Positions 26,411 through 35,259 of a stretch of DNA of 64,000 bases are shown piece after piece (the stretch's first letter is position 1; every line of letters begins with the position of its first letter). The stretch comes from Clostridium pasteurianum DSM 525 = ATCC 6013 (GTDB lineage Bacteria; Bacillota; Clostridia; Clostridiales; Clostridiaceae), in assembly GCF_000807255.1 (NCBI RefSeq), contig NZ_CP009268.1, positions 1,952,384-2,016,383 on the forward strand, read 5' to 3'. A program made the translations under genes and the position numbers. Under the pieces are notes generated by a model. That model was not told the origin of the DNA, made no database searches, and worked only from the letters and a program-made list of their open reading frames with translations.

Positions 26411-28957
26411 ATGATTAATGAAAAGGAAATCTATAATGGACTTAGGAGTAAGGAGGTGGAAGACAGACTAAAAAAATATGGATTAAATATACTGGAAAAG
26501 AAGAAGACTATATCTGCTTTCAGTATATTTTTATCTCAATTTAATGATTTTATAACTTGGGTTCTGATAGGAGCTACAGTTATATCTGGAATAATGGGAG
26601 AAAAAGCAGATGCCATAACTATAATAGTCATAATTGTTATGAATGCAATTTTAGGGTTTATTCAGGAATTTAGAACAGAAAAATCTCTTGAAGCCTTGAA
26701 AAATATGGCGTCACCAACTGCAAAGGTAATGAGAGATGGAGATATTCAAGTAATAAATGCAGAAAATCTTGTGCCTGGTGATTTAATCATAATAGAGAGT
26801 GGTGATAGAATACCGGCAGATGCTATTATTGTACAGGCATCCAATGTAAAGGTTGATGAATCACTTCTCACAGGGGAATCTATTGGAGTAGAAAAGACTG
26901 ATAGTAATGAAAATAACAACATATATATGGGCTCTATTGTACTTACTGGCAAGGGCGAAGCCAGAGTTATTGAAACAGGTATGAATACAGAAATGGGTAA
27001 AATAGCAAATTTACTCCAAAATATAGATGAAGATAAGACCCCTTTAAAAGAAAAATTATCTTCTTTGGGAAAAGTGCTGGTTGTACTGTGTATAGCTATA
27101 TGTATAATAGTTACAGCCCTTGGAATTATAAGAGGGCAGGATAAATACCAGATGTTTCTACTTGGAGTTAGTCTTGCAGTAGCAGCTATACCAGAAGGAT
27201 TACCAGCTATAGTAACAGTAGCTTTAGCTTTAGGGGTATCAAGAATGCTTAAGAGAAACTCTCTTATAAGAAAACTTCCTGCAGTAGAAACTCTAGGTTG
27301 TACCTCTATAATATGCAGTGATAAAACTGGTACACTAACGCAGAATATGATGACTGTAAAATCTATGTATTACAATGGAAAAATGTATAGTGAGAACTCT
27401 TTTAATGAGAGAGTGTTGACTCCATTAAAAAAGGTGTTTACTTATTGTAATGATAGTGATTTAAATAATAAAGAAAAAGATATAAGTAAAGCTCTTATGG
27501 GAGACCCTACAGAGACAGCTTTAATTAAGGCATTTTTTAGTAGTGCAGATGAACTGAAGAGATTTTTAAATAAGGTTAATAGAATCAGTGAAATACCTTT
27601 TGATTCCAATAGAAAGATGATGTCTGTAATTTTAAATGATAGAGGCAATAAGATTTCATATGTAAAAGGAGCACCTGAGAGGATTATTGAAAGATGCAAG
27701 TATATATTTATAGATGGTGAAGTAAAATTGTTTACCAATAGTTACAAGAGTAAAGTTCAAGCAGCAGTGGATACTATGGCAAATAGGGCCCTAAGGTGTA
27801 TTGGCGCTGCCTATAAAGATAAAGGTATTATTACCCAGAATAATCAGGAGAAAGATCTTGTCTTTTTAGGTCTGGCGGGCATGATTGATCCTCCAAGACA
27901 GGAAGTTAAACCAGCAGTATTGAAGTGCAAAGAAGCTGGGATAAAGCCGATAATGATAACGGGAGATCATAAGAATACGGCCTTTGCCATTGGTAAAGAA
28001 CTAGATATATGCAGCCATATATCAGAAGTTATAACTGGTGAGGAGCTGGATAGACTAAATGACAAGAAACTGGCAGAGGCAATAAATAAAGTTAAAATAT
28101 TTGCAAGGGTTAGTCCTGAACATAAACTTAGAATAGTAAAGGCCTTTAAAAAGAAAAATAAAATAGTAGCCATGACGGGAGATGGAGTAAATGATGCTCC
28201 TGCAGTTAAAGAAGCAGATATAGGTATATCTATGGGCATATCTGGAACTGATGTTACGAAAGAAGCAAGCTCCATGATACTTTTGGATGATAACTTTACA
28301 ACTATTGTATCTGCAGTTGAAGAGGGGAGAGTAATATACAATAATATAAGGAAGTTCATAAGATATCTTTTATCCTGTAACTTAGGAGAGGTTATAACCA
28401 TGTTTTTGGCATCACTGCTTTATTTGGATACTCCTTTGCTACCTATACAGATATTACTGGTGAATTTGGCAACAGATGGACTACCAGCTATAGCATTAGG
28501 GGTAGATCCACCAGATAAAGATGTAATGTATGAGATGCCGAGAGATAAAAATGAAAGTATATTTGCAAGGGGACTGAAGGAAAAGATAATTATAAGAGGA
28601 AGCCTTATAGGTGTTTGTACGGTACTAGCTTTTCTATCAGGCAGGTTTTTTCATATGAGTCTTGAAACCTCTAGAACCGTAGCTCTTGGAACCCTTATAA
28701 TGTCTCAGCTGATACATGTATTTGAATGCAGGTCAGAAAAGCATTCAATATTTGAAATAAAATTATTTACAAATATATATCTGGTGGGAGCTGTAGCCAT
28801 ATCAATAATAATGTTAATAGTAGTTATATATGTACCATTTTTCGGAACAATTTTTCATACAAATCCTTTAAATATAGGTCAATGGCTTATAGTAATGTTT
28901 TTCTCGGGTATTATAGCAATGATTAATAGTCTTTATTTGTTTTTCAATAAAAACTAA
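26411..28957 (+). CDS. P2A-type cation-transporting ATPase, probably calcium
   Basis: Membrane ion pump, 848 residues. Actuator motif LLTGES (about 152-157), PEGLPAIVTVALALG in membrane helix 4 (the Ca/Mn P2A signature), phosphorylation site DKTGTLT with Asp304, nucleotide-domain KGAPERI and hinge TGDGVNDAPAVKEADIGI. About ten membrane helices. N terminus has the cation ATPase N domain (GLRSKEVEDRLKKYGLN). Closest to bacterial SERCA-like Ca2+ exporters; Mn2+ or other ions are possible. Single gene with its own SD; followed by a repeat and a terminator. Confidence 0.93.
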   Translation: MINEKEIYNGLRSKEVEDRLKKYGLNILEKKKTISAFSIFLSQFNDFITWVLIGATVISGIMGEKADAITIIVIIVMNAILGFIQEFRTEKSLEALKNMASPTAKVMRDGDIQVINAENLVPGDLIIIESGDRIPADAIIVQASNVKVDESLLTGESIGVEKTDSNENNNIYMGSIVLTGKGEARVIETGMNTEMGKIANLLQNIDEDKTPLKEKLSSLGKVLVVLCIAICIIVTALGIIRGQDKYQMFLLGVSLAVAAIPEGLPAIVTVALALGVSRMLKRNSLIRKLPAVETLGCTSIICSDKTGTLTQNMMTVKSMYYNGKMYSENSFNERVLTPLKKVFTYCNDSDLNNKEKDISKALMGDPTETALIKAFFSSADELKRFLNKVNRISEIPFDSNRKMMSVILNDRGNKISYVKGAPERIIERCKYIFIDGEVKLFTNSYKSKVQAAVDTMANRALRCIGAAYKDKGIITQNNQEKDLVFLGLAGMIDPPRQEVKPAVLKCKEAGIKPIMITGDHKNTAFAIGKELDICSHISEVITGEELDRLNDKKLAEAINKVKIFARVSPEHKLRIVKAFKKKNKIVAMTGDGVNDAPAVKEADIGISMGISGTDVTKEASSMILLDDNFTTIVSAVEEGRVIYNNIRKFIRYLLSCNLGEVITMFLASLLYLDTPLLPIQILLVNLATDGLPAIALGVDPPDKDVMYEMPRDKNESIFARGLKEKIIIRGSLIGVCTVLAFLSGRFFHMSLETSRTVALGTLIMSQLIHVFECRSEKHSIFEIKLFTNIYLVGAVAISIIMLIVVIYVPFFGTIFHTNPLNIGQWLIVMFFSGIIAMINSLYLFFNKN

Positions 28958-28985
28958 ATGTTGTATCAAGAGAAATAAATATTCA

Positions 28986-29224
28986 TTGAAGCAAGTTCTT
29001 AATTCAGGTGGGGATTCTTTTACCCCATCTTGAATTTTAGAACTGCAAATGCATGGCCTACTTGGCGTCGAACTCCCACCTGAAGAAAAGTAGACAAAAC
29101 AAAATTTATTTTGTATTTGGTCGCTTTAACAGAGTGCAAGCAGAGAACCAAAATCTTTTTTTTGATTTTGTGTGAGGGCTGTACAGAGTGCGTGGGAGAC
29201 TTACGCCAAGTTAGTCAGGTTAAA
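28986..29224 (+). repeat. Dispersed structured repeat, copy 1 (long form)
   Basis: 239-bp element matching copy 2 (51753-51990) with about nine substitutions and one indel by eye. It starts TTGAAGCAAGTTCTTAATTC and ends GCCAAGTTAGTCAGGTTAAA. It contains a hairpin (AATTCAGGTGGGG with CCCCATCTTGAATT, near 29000-29036), an outer inverted repeat (ACTTGGCGT... with ...ACGCCAAGT) and two inner AAAATC/GATTTTG-type hairpins. Two copies of ACAGAGTGC flank part of the core. Not a gene; lies in the 3' region of the ATPase gene. Confidence 0.9.
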
Positions 29225-29242
29225 ATAGTAAGTATAATAAAC

Positions 29243-29288
29243 AAGAAGTTATCTTATAATGCATATATACATTGTAAAATAGCTTCTT
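29243..29288 (+). terminator. Terminator after the cation ATPase
   Basis: Stem of about 19 bp with one mismatch and G-T pairs: 29243-29261 with 29270-29288, then TTATTTT. Ends the ATPase transcript downstream of repeat copy 1; may also serve the convergent gene. Confidence 0.7.
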
Positions 29289-29417
29289 TTATTTTAAAAA
29301 TCAATGATGCCATATGATATAAATTTATATTCCTTAAATATTAACTGAATTATCCATAAAAATGCCTTTATTATAGTATAAATTACAACTGGACAATTAT
29401 ATATCATATGTAGGGAA

Positions 29418-29825
29418 TCACTTATACCTTCTAATCTGCCTAACGGTTTTTGGTGTGTTGCCTTCAATTTTTACCAAATCTTTTTTTGTGGTCATATTTC
29501 TGATATTCATAACTTCTACAGTTTCTCCATTTCCTTTGCCTCGTGGCCCCTTTACTCCCTGTACAATTAGAAGATTACCTTGATTTATAGTCATAAACTC
29601 CGGCCTTTTAAACCATTTATTTCTCTTATAAGTACATTTTGTAATATTTTTGCTCCTATCGGGTTTTATAATTAAAGTAACTATTAGCTTATGGAAAATC
29701 CATAAAATCGATTTCTCTTCAAGCTTAACAGATATTACCTTACCTTGTACCTGTGTAAGTCTATCTCCATATTTTTTTAGATAAGATTTTGTATAATAAT
29801 CTTGTATTTTTTCTTTAAAACCCAT
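29418..29825 (-). CDS. Hypothetical protein, 135 residues
   Basis: I do not recognise the family. The product is very basic (many Lys/Arg, especially the C-terminal TVRQIRRYK) and looks soluble, with one mildly hydrophobic stretch (SILWIFHKLIVTLIIK, about 39-54) and the segment VQGVKGPRGKGNGETVEVMNI (about 88-108). ATG is preceded by AAAGGAGTCATAAGA, a good SD. Monocistronic, convergent with the ATPase gene and divergent from the ATP-grasp operon. Beta-rich pattern could suggest a nucleic-acid binding or small barrel fold, but this is a guess. Confidence 0.6.
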   Translation of the reverse strand: MGFKEKIQDYYTKSYLKKYGDRLTQVQGKVISVKLEEKSILWIFHKLIVTLIIKPDRSKNITKCTYKRNKWFKRPEFMTINQGNLLIVQGVKGPRGKGNGETVEVMNIRNMTTKKDLVKIEGNTPKTVRQIRRYK

Positions 29826-30130
29826 TCTTATGACTCCTTTTAATAGTATATTTTATATAATAATATTTACATACAATAATAATTACAATTATATCATAAC
29901 ATATACCTTTTTTAAATATATATTATGAACTGTACAGTGATTATCATTAGCACTTTTATGGATAACTATGTAAAGCATATCAATAAAATTGAACTATTGC
30001 TTTTTTTTAGTGGATAGTATATTTTGTTTATATAGATAAAAATATTCGCAAAAATATCATTGATAATTTAATAAATTAATATTAAATATTAAAAAATTAT
30101 ACTAAAGTAACTTTAAAGGAAGTGATTTAA
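29826..30130. other. Intergenic region before the ATP-grasp operon
   Basis: About 305 very AT-rich bases between two divergent genes. The SD AAAGGAAG (30115-30122) belongs to the ATP-grasp gene. TTGCTT (29997-30002) and TATATT (30018-30023) form a possible promoter with a short 15-base spacer. Nothing else seen. Confidence 0.4.
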
Positions 30131-31441
30131 TTGAAAATGCTTACCCAACATACCAAATTGGTTAATGAATGGCTTGAGCGATATGGGGTTAAATTTGGTA
30201 TTTACAAAAATGATAAATTTATTGAACAGCTGTTTCCCTTTGATGCAATACCTAGAATTATTGAGGCAGATAAATTTGCTCTTCTGGAAAAAGGATTAAT
30301 TCAACGAGTGTGTGCTCTTAATTTATTTTTAAAAGATATTTATTCTAATAGATGTATTTTGAGAGATAAAATAATACCGGAGGAATTTGTGTATTCCTCT
30401 AAAGGATTTTTTGCTGAATGCTGTGGTATTACTCCACCAAAAGGTATATATTCTCATGTTGCCGGTATAGATCTTGTAGAAGCTAAGGATGGATGGTATG
30501 TATTGGAGGACAATTTGCGTATTCCTTCGGGGGCTTCTTATCCTATGATTGCAAGAGAAATTACAAGGAGTATAAGTCCTGAAACCTTTGAAAAGAACAA
30601 GGTGTGTGAAAACAGAAATTATGCTTCTATTCTCTCTAAAATGCTGGAAGAAGTAAATTGTGGGGGAATCAATGTGGTTATGACACCTGGCAGATATAAT
30701 TCAGCATTTTTTGAACATTCCTATCTGGCAGAAAAAATGGGTGCAGTACTTGCTTTCCCGGGAGATCTTCAGGTGCAGAACGGAGTAGTATATTATAATA
30801 AATTTAACGGTGGAAAACAGAGGGTTGGAGCTATTTATCACAGAGTATCCGATGAATATATAGATCCAATAGCTTTTCAGCAGGATTCTGTAATTGGTGT
30901 TCCTCATCTTATGGAAGCTTATAAAAAAGGCAATGTAGCTTTGGTCAATGCACCGGGAAATGGAATAGCTGATGATAAGGGAATTTATTACTTTGTCCCT
31001 GCAATGATTTCTTATTATTTGGGAGAAGATCCTATTTTAAAAAATGCACCTACTTATCTTCCTTTTTTCAAAGAAGATGAGAAGTATGTGCTTGAAAATC
31101 TAGAAAAGCTTGTAATTAAAGACGTCAGTGAATCTGGTGGATATGGAGTTGTGTTTGGAAGTGAGCTTTCAAAGGAGGAAAGGAATAATTTAAGAAATAT
31201 TATAATAGATAATCCTCGAAGATTTATAGCTCAGGAGGTTATAGACTTTTTAGACCTTATGGTTTTGGAGGGTGAGGAAGCTGTTCCTAGAAAGGCGGAT
31301 CTTAGGGCTTTTGTAATTCACGGAAAAGATGTTAGTGTATGGAAAAGCGGACTTACCAGATTTTCACGTAATCCAAATTCATTTGTAGTTAATTCTTCAC
31401 AGGGAGGAGGCTTTAAAGATACATGGATAATATCTCAATAA
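30131..31441 (+). CDS. Circularly permuted ATP-grasp type 2 protein (COG2308)
   Basis: 436-residue cytoplasmic predicted carboxylate-amine ligase. Family blocks: GIDLVEAKDGWYVLEDNLR (about 113-131) with IPSGASYPMIARE, then VVMTPGRYNSAFFEH (about 180-194), GNVALVNAPGNGIADDKGIYYFVP (about 267-290), YLGEDPIL and the late VIKDVSESGGYG (about 327-338, ATP-grasp lysine and glycine loop). Somewhat shorter than most members. TTG start, 8 bases from AAAGGAAG. Overlaps the alpha-E gene by 19 bases. Family members are predicted to make amide bonds in peptides; the substrate is not known. Confidence 0.9.
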   Translation: MKMLTQHTKLVNEWLERYGVKFGIYKNDKFIEQLFPFDAIPRIIEADKFALLEKGLIQRVCALNLFLKDIYSNRCILRDKIIPEEFVYSSKGFFAECCGITPPKGIYSHVAGIDLVEAKDGWYVLEDNLRIPSGASYPMIAREITRSISPETFEKNKVCENRNYASILSKMLEEVNCGGINVVMTPGRYNSAFFEHSYLAEKMGAVLAFPGDLQVQNGVVYYNKFNGGKQRVGAIYHRVSDEYIDPIAFQQDSVIGVPHLMEAYKKGNVALVNAPGNGIADDKGIYYFVPAMISYYLGEDPILKNAPTYLPFFKEDEKYVLENLEKLVIKDVSESGGYGVVFGSELSKEERNNLRNIIIDNPRRFIAQEVIDFLDLMVLEGEEAVPRKADLRAFVIHGKDVSVWKSGLTRFSRNPNSFVVNSSQGGGFKDTWIISQ

Positions 31442-32100
31442 ATAGAGCAAACTATCTTTATTGGCTGGGAAGATATGCAGAAAGAGTATATACTACCATT
31501 TCATATCTTAGACATTTTTATGATGAAATGGTGGACAAGAATCCCATGGCCTATTCGGAATTTTGTAATAGAATTGGAATTGTAAATAGATATGATAATA
31601 AAACAGATTTTATAAAGAATTTTATATATGATGAAACCAGTGATATAAGTATAGCTTATTATCTCAATAAAACTTATGATAATGGAATAGTTCTTAGAGA
31701 TGTAATTACAAGTAAAACTCTATCCTATATTCAACTTGCTTGTAATGTACTTAATATATGTCATAATAGAGAAGAATATATAATTGTAAATCTTCAAAAA
31801 GTTACAGACCATCTAATTGGATTTTGGGGAGCTGTAGATGATTATATATTAGAAAATAATGCTAGAGATCTTATAAAGGCAGGAAAATATATAGAGAGGG
31901 TAGAACTTTATAATAGATTTGAAGAAAATAAAGATATAAAAAAAGCAACAATGGATAGACTTTTAAGGTATGCCATAAATCTAAAAATGGATAAAAATAC
32001 TTTTCAGGATATAAACTTTTTAAATATTACAGATTCTTCAAATTATGAATATATTAAAAAATATATTGATGAATTATCAAAAGCGGAGGTAGGACAGTGA
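31423..32100 (+). CDS. Alpha-E domain protein (COG2307, DUF403)
   Basis: All-helical protein found with COG2308 ATP-grasps. 225 residues, shorter than the roughly 310 usual, so the helical bundle may be reduced. N-terminal signature RANYLYWLGRYAERV (about 8-22) and internal ARDLIKAGKYIERVELYNRF (about 148-167). No known catalytic residues; role as a partner or accessory of the ligase is inferred from gene fusions and clusters of these families. Its stop overlaps the next start (GTGA). Confidence 0.88.
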   Translation: MDNISINRANYLYWLGRYAERVYTTISYLRHFYDEMVDKNPMAYSEFCNRIGIVNRYDNKTDFIKNFIYDETSDISIAYYLNKTYDNGIVLRDVITSKTLSYIQLACNVLNICHNREEYIIVNLQKVTDHLIGFWGAVDDYILENNARDLIKAGKYIERVELYNRFEENKDIKKATMDRLLRYAINLKMDKNTFQDINFLNITDSSNYEYIKKYIDELSKAEVGQ

Positions 32101-32879
32101 AAAGATATGAATTCTCCTTTATTACTAAATTAATATTTGAAAGTAATATTGAAAGTCAACATTTTATGTTAAGATGCCTACCAGGAGATTATCAATTTCA
32201 AAAGATATATGATGAAAAAATAACTATATCTCCAGAGGCAGAATTTAGCTATGATAGAGATTCTTTTGAAAATAAAACTCTTTCAGGGACTATTAAGCCT
32301 AAACATCATATATTTCAGTATAAAATTATGGGAAATGCACTTCTTAGCAGATATAGATCTTCAGAGATACTGGACAGGATATTTTTATATGAAACTAATA
32401 GTACCGCTATTGGTAAAGCTATGGAAGAATTTGCAAATAACATTCAAGTAGAAGGGAATATAGATGAAAAGGTCTTTGCAATAAGTAATGCTGTTCATAA
32501 TTTAATAGAATATGTACCTGAATCCACCAATACAAAAACCACTGCAAAAGAAGCTTTTTACAATAGAAAAGGAGTATGTCAGGATTATTCTCATATAACC
32601 ATTGCTATTTTGAGATATTTTAAGATTCCGGCTCGTTATTGTGTGGGTTTAATGGAAGGTGAAGGTAAGACCCATGCTTGGGTTGAATACTATAATAATG
32701 GCACTTGGTATGGTATAGACCCTACAAATGATAAGTTTATAGAATATGGTTATATTAAAATTTCCAGTGGTCGTGATTGTTTAGATTGTATTGTAGAAAG
32801 AGGATGCTTTACTTCTGTAAATAAAGAAGTAAAGCAGAGTATAGAAATTTCAGCTAAAGTTGGTGAAATCAATGGGTAA
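32097..32879 (+). CDS. Transglutaminase-like cysteine peptidase (COG1305)
   Basis: 260 residues. N-terminal bacterial transglutaminase-associated beta domain (about 1-95), then the core with the catalytic triad: Cys161 in GVCQDYSH, His193 in THAWVEYY, Asp208 in GIDPTND. No signal peptide, so it acts in the cytoplasm, in contrast to secreted transglutaminase-like enzymes. GTG start overlaps the alpha-E stop. In related clusters this enzyme is predicted to cut or transfer the peptides made by the ATP-grasp protein. Confidence 0.9.
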   Translation: MKRYEFSFITKLIFESNIESQHFMLRCLPGDYQFQKIYDEKITISPEAEFSYDRDSFENKTLSGTIKPKHHIFQYKIMGNALLSRYRSSEILDRIFLYETNSTAIGKAMEEFANNIQVEGNIDEKVFAISNAVHNLIEYVPESTNTKTTAKEAFYNRKGVCQDYSHITIAILRYFKIPARYCVGLMEGEGKTHAWVEYYNNGTWYGIDPTNDKFIEYGYIKISSGRDCLDCIVERGCFTSVNKEVKQSIEISAKVGEING

Positions 32880-33864
32880 ACAAGTGGAAACAGTTTTTAC
32901 AAGAAAACTTCCCGTAGATGAGATACTTGAAATTAAACGATGCAGATATATACCAGATAATATCAATGAAAATGATATTGAAAGGCTTCCAAGAATCTGT
33001 ATTGTTACGGGAACTCATGGAGATGAACTTGAAGGACAGTATATATGCTATGAACTTTCAAAAAAACTTCAGGAAGATCCGAAGCATATTCAAGGAATAA
33101 TAGATATTTATCCAGCTTTAAATCCCCTGGGAATAGATTCTATTTCCAGAGGTATTCCCAATTTTGACCTTGATATGAATCGTATATTTCCTGGTAAGTC
33201 TGATGGCTCAACCATTACAAGAATTGCTCATAATATTGTGGAGAGCCTTAAAGGTGCTGATATTGTTATAGATATTCATGCTAGTAACATTTTTCTTCGG
33301 GAGATTCCTCAAGCTAGAATTAATGAGAACATGGCAGATAGATTACTTCCTATTGCAAATTTATTGAATTTAGATTTTTTATGGGTTCACCCTGCTGCCA
33401 CGGTGCTTGAATCCACCCTGTGTCACTCACTTAATATAATTGATACACCTTGTATTGTTGTGGAAATGGGTGTTGGAATGCGTATAACAAAGGATTATGG
33501 AAATCAGCTTCTAAAGGGTATATTTAATGTTATGAAAAAATTAAAAATATGGTCAGGAGAAACTAAAAATGCTGATAGTTATCGCAAAGCTATTAATTCA
33601 ATGGAACATGAAGTGTTCTTTTTGAATTCCTCTGCTTCAGGTATTTTTGTTCCATCTATAGATCACTGTACAACTGTAAAAAAAGGAGATAAAATAGGAA
33701 ATATATTGGATCCTTTAGAAGGAAAAATAAAAGAAAAACTTATATCTCCCTGTAATGGAATGGTATTTACCCTAAGGGAATATCCAATAGTTTATACAGG
33801 ATCCCTTGTAGCAAGGTTGATTGGAGAGGAGATTATATCAAATGAAAAGGGAAATAATATTTAG
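32872..33864 (+). CDS. Succinylglutamate desuccinylase/aspartoacylase-like M14 zinc hydrolase (intact)
   Basis: 330 residues. Zinc and catalytic residues are present: HGDE with His49 and Glu52 in GTHGDELEG, His136 in DIHASN, and Glu198 in VVEMGVG. NFDLDMNRIFPG is the substrate-binding block of the AspA/AstE family. The C-terminal third is a small beta barrel (VKKGDKIGNILDP). Hydrolyses an amide or a C-terminal bond; substrate unknown. ATG at 32872 chosen over TTG 32860. Overlaps both neighbours, so it is translated with them. Confidence 0.9.
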   Translation: MGKQVETVFTRKLPVDEILEIKRCRYIPDNINENDIERLPRICIVTGTHGDELEGQYICYELSKKLQEDPKHIQGIIDIYPALNPLGIDSISRGIPNFDLDMNRIFPGKSDGSTITRIAHNIVESLKGADIVIDIHASNIFLREIPQARINENMADRLLPIANLLNLDFLWVHPAATVLESTLCHSLNIIDTPCIVVEMGVGMRITKDYGNQLLKGIFNVMKKLKIWSGETKNADSYRKAINSMEHEVFFLNSSASGIFVPSIDHCTTVKKGDKIGNILDPLEGKIKEKLISPCNGMVFTLREYPIVYTGSLVARLIGEEIISNEKGNNI

Positions 33865-34789
33865 ACTGGAGTCTCCTTATAGAGATACTATGAGAATTAC
33901 CGCTTTTAGATTTGGTGATTATGAAAATAAAAATTCTGAAAAGGCCTGTGCAATTGTTGGTGCTACCCGTGGAAATGAAGCACAACAGATATATGTTTGT
34001 TCTCGCCTAGTAGAAGTATTTAGAAAACTGGAGGAAAAGGGTAAAATAGCTTCAAATAAGCAGATATTAGTAATTCCCACAGTAAATAATTATTCCATGA
34101 ATACTAATAAGAGATTTTGGTCCTTAGATAATACGGATATTAATAGAATGTTTCCTGGCTATGATTTAGGTGAAACTACCCAAAGAATTGCCTATAATGT
34201 ATTTGAACAGGTTAAAAATTATACTTATGGAATACAGTTCCCAAGTTACTATATGCCTGGTGAATTTATACCTCATATTAGAATTATGCATACAGGTTAC
34301 GAAAAAGCTGAACTTGGGAGGGAGTTTGGACTGCCTTATGTGTATATTCGTGACAGCAGGCCTTATGACACTACTACTTTAAATTATAACTGGCAATTGT
34401 GGAATACCTCGGCCTTTTCACTTTATGCTGGAAAGACTACACAAATTGATGAATCTGCTGCAGAAATGGCTATTAGAGCTGTAATACGATTTTTAAATAA
34501 AATGGGTGTATGTAATTGTTCTGTAGAAAAAGGATTTGTTTCTGAGGTGATTAATTCAAAATATGTTTCTTCAGTGATTTCAACTAAAGGAGGAATTTTT
34601 CAGAGAATAAAAAGAGCTGGGCATCATGTGATTAAAGGGGAATTGCTTGGAAGAATTATGGATCCCTATGATGGGTCAGTACATGAAGAACTTTTTGCTG
34701 GTGTAGATGGCTTGATTTTCTTTGTATGCGATAGTCCTTTTGTCTATGAAAGTACATATGTATATAAAATAATTCCATCAGAAATGTAA
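33842..34789 (+). CDS. M14/aspartoacylase-like protein lacking metal and catalytic residues
   Basis: 315-residue paralog of the preceding gene: NTDINRMFPGYDLGETTQRIA aligns with NLDMNRIFPG, and the C-terminal barrel (VIKGELLGRIMDPYDGSVHEE) matches. But the HxxE becomes RGNE (Arg43, Glu46 kept), the DIH becomes QFP (Gln132, Pro134) and the catalytic Glu block VVEMG is lost. I read it as a pseudoenzyme, perhaps a regulatory subunit or substrate holder for its neighbour. Start ATG 33842 (GGAGAGGAG 9 bases upstream) preferred to TTG 33821. Overlaps the upstream gene by 23 bases. Ends the operon. Confidence 0.85.
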   Translation: MKREIIFRLESPYRDTMRITAFRFGDYENKNSEKACAIVGATRGNEAQQIYVCSRLVEVFRKLEEKGKIASNKQILVIPTVNNYSMNTNKRFWSLDNTDINRMFPGYDLGETTQRIAYNVFEQVKNYTYGIQFPSYYMPGEFIPHIRIMHTGYEKAELGREFGLPYVYIRDSRPYDTTTLNYNWQLWNTSAFSLYAGKTTQIDESAAEMAIRAVIRFLNKMGVCNCSVEKGFVSEVINSKYVSSVISTKGGIFQRIKRAGHHVIKGELLGRIMDPYDGSVHEELFAGVDGLIFFVCDSPFVYESTYVYKIIPSEM

Positions 34790-34835
34790 AGTTCAATAAA
34801 TTAATTAGTAACTTTTAAAATCTCAATAGAATTAA

Positions 34836-34880
34836 TAAAATAGCTTATTCTATAAATTTATTTTAGAATAAGCTATTTTA
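34836..34880 (+). terminator. Terminator of the ATP-grasp operon
   Basis: Perfect 17-bp stem (34836-34852 with 34864-34880), loop 11, followed by TTTTGC. Lies 46 bases after the M14-like pseudoenzyme stop. Confidence 0.85.
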
Positions 34881-35259
34881 TTTTGCACATTGTTATAAAA
34901 ATGTTCCTAAACATTAATGAGAAGAATATTATTATATTATAGAATCTTTTATCCTATAGTAGCTGCTGGAATTTTTGCTTAATTTTATACACAGCACTGC
35001 CAGAAGATTTGTATAAACAGAGTTCTTTGCTTCAGATGGAGTTTTTTTCTACAACTGAAACTTAGAAATCATTATACGAGGGACGTAGCAGCCCTTATCT
35101 CCCACTTTGATAGAAGCTGGGAGTTATCGGATAAGTTTTAACTCAGTAAGATTTATTGATAGAAGAAGATTGTTTAATTTTATTCTTTAAATAAATCCAC
35201 GCAACTTCTCTTTATAAAGTATTATGATGGGATATTTATGAATAGCAGGGAGGGATAGT
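34881..35259. other. Intergenic region with structured element before the Lon-like gene
   Basis: 379 bases without a gene. Hairpin A at 35031-35059 (TTCAGATGGAG then CTACAACTGAA) and hairpin B at 35094-35135 (CTTATC/GATAAG outer, TCCCA/TGGGA inner stem, with bulge). Between them GAGGGACGTAGCAGCCC is GC-rich for this genome. Could be an RNA leader, a degenerate mobile repeat or a small RNA. The SD GGGAGGGAT for the Lon-like gene is at the right end. Confidence 0.5.

Noticed and set aside
29111-29317. A 68-codon frame in repeat copy 1
   Set aside because: It lies inside the structured repeat, has no SD and its residues change in copy 2, which has substitutions and shares no conserved protein.
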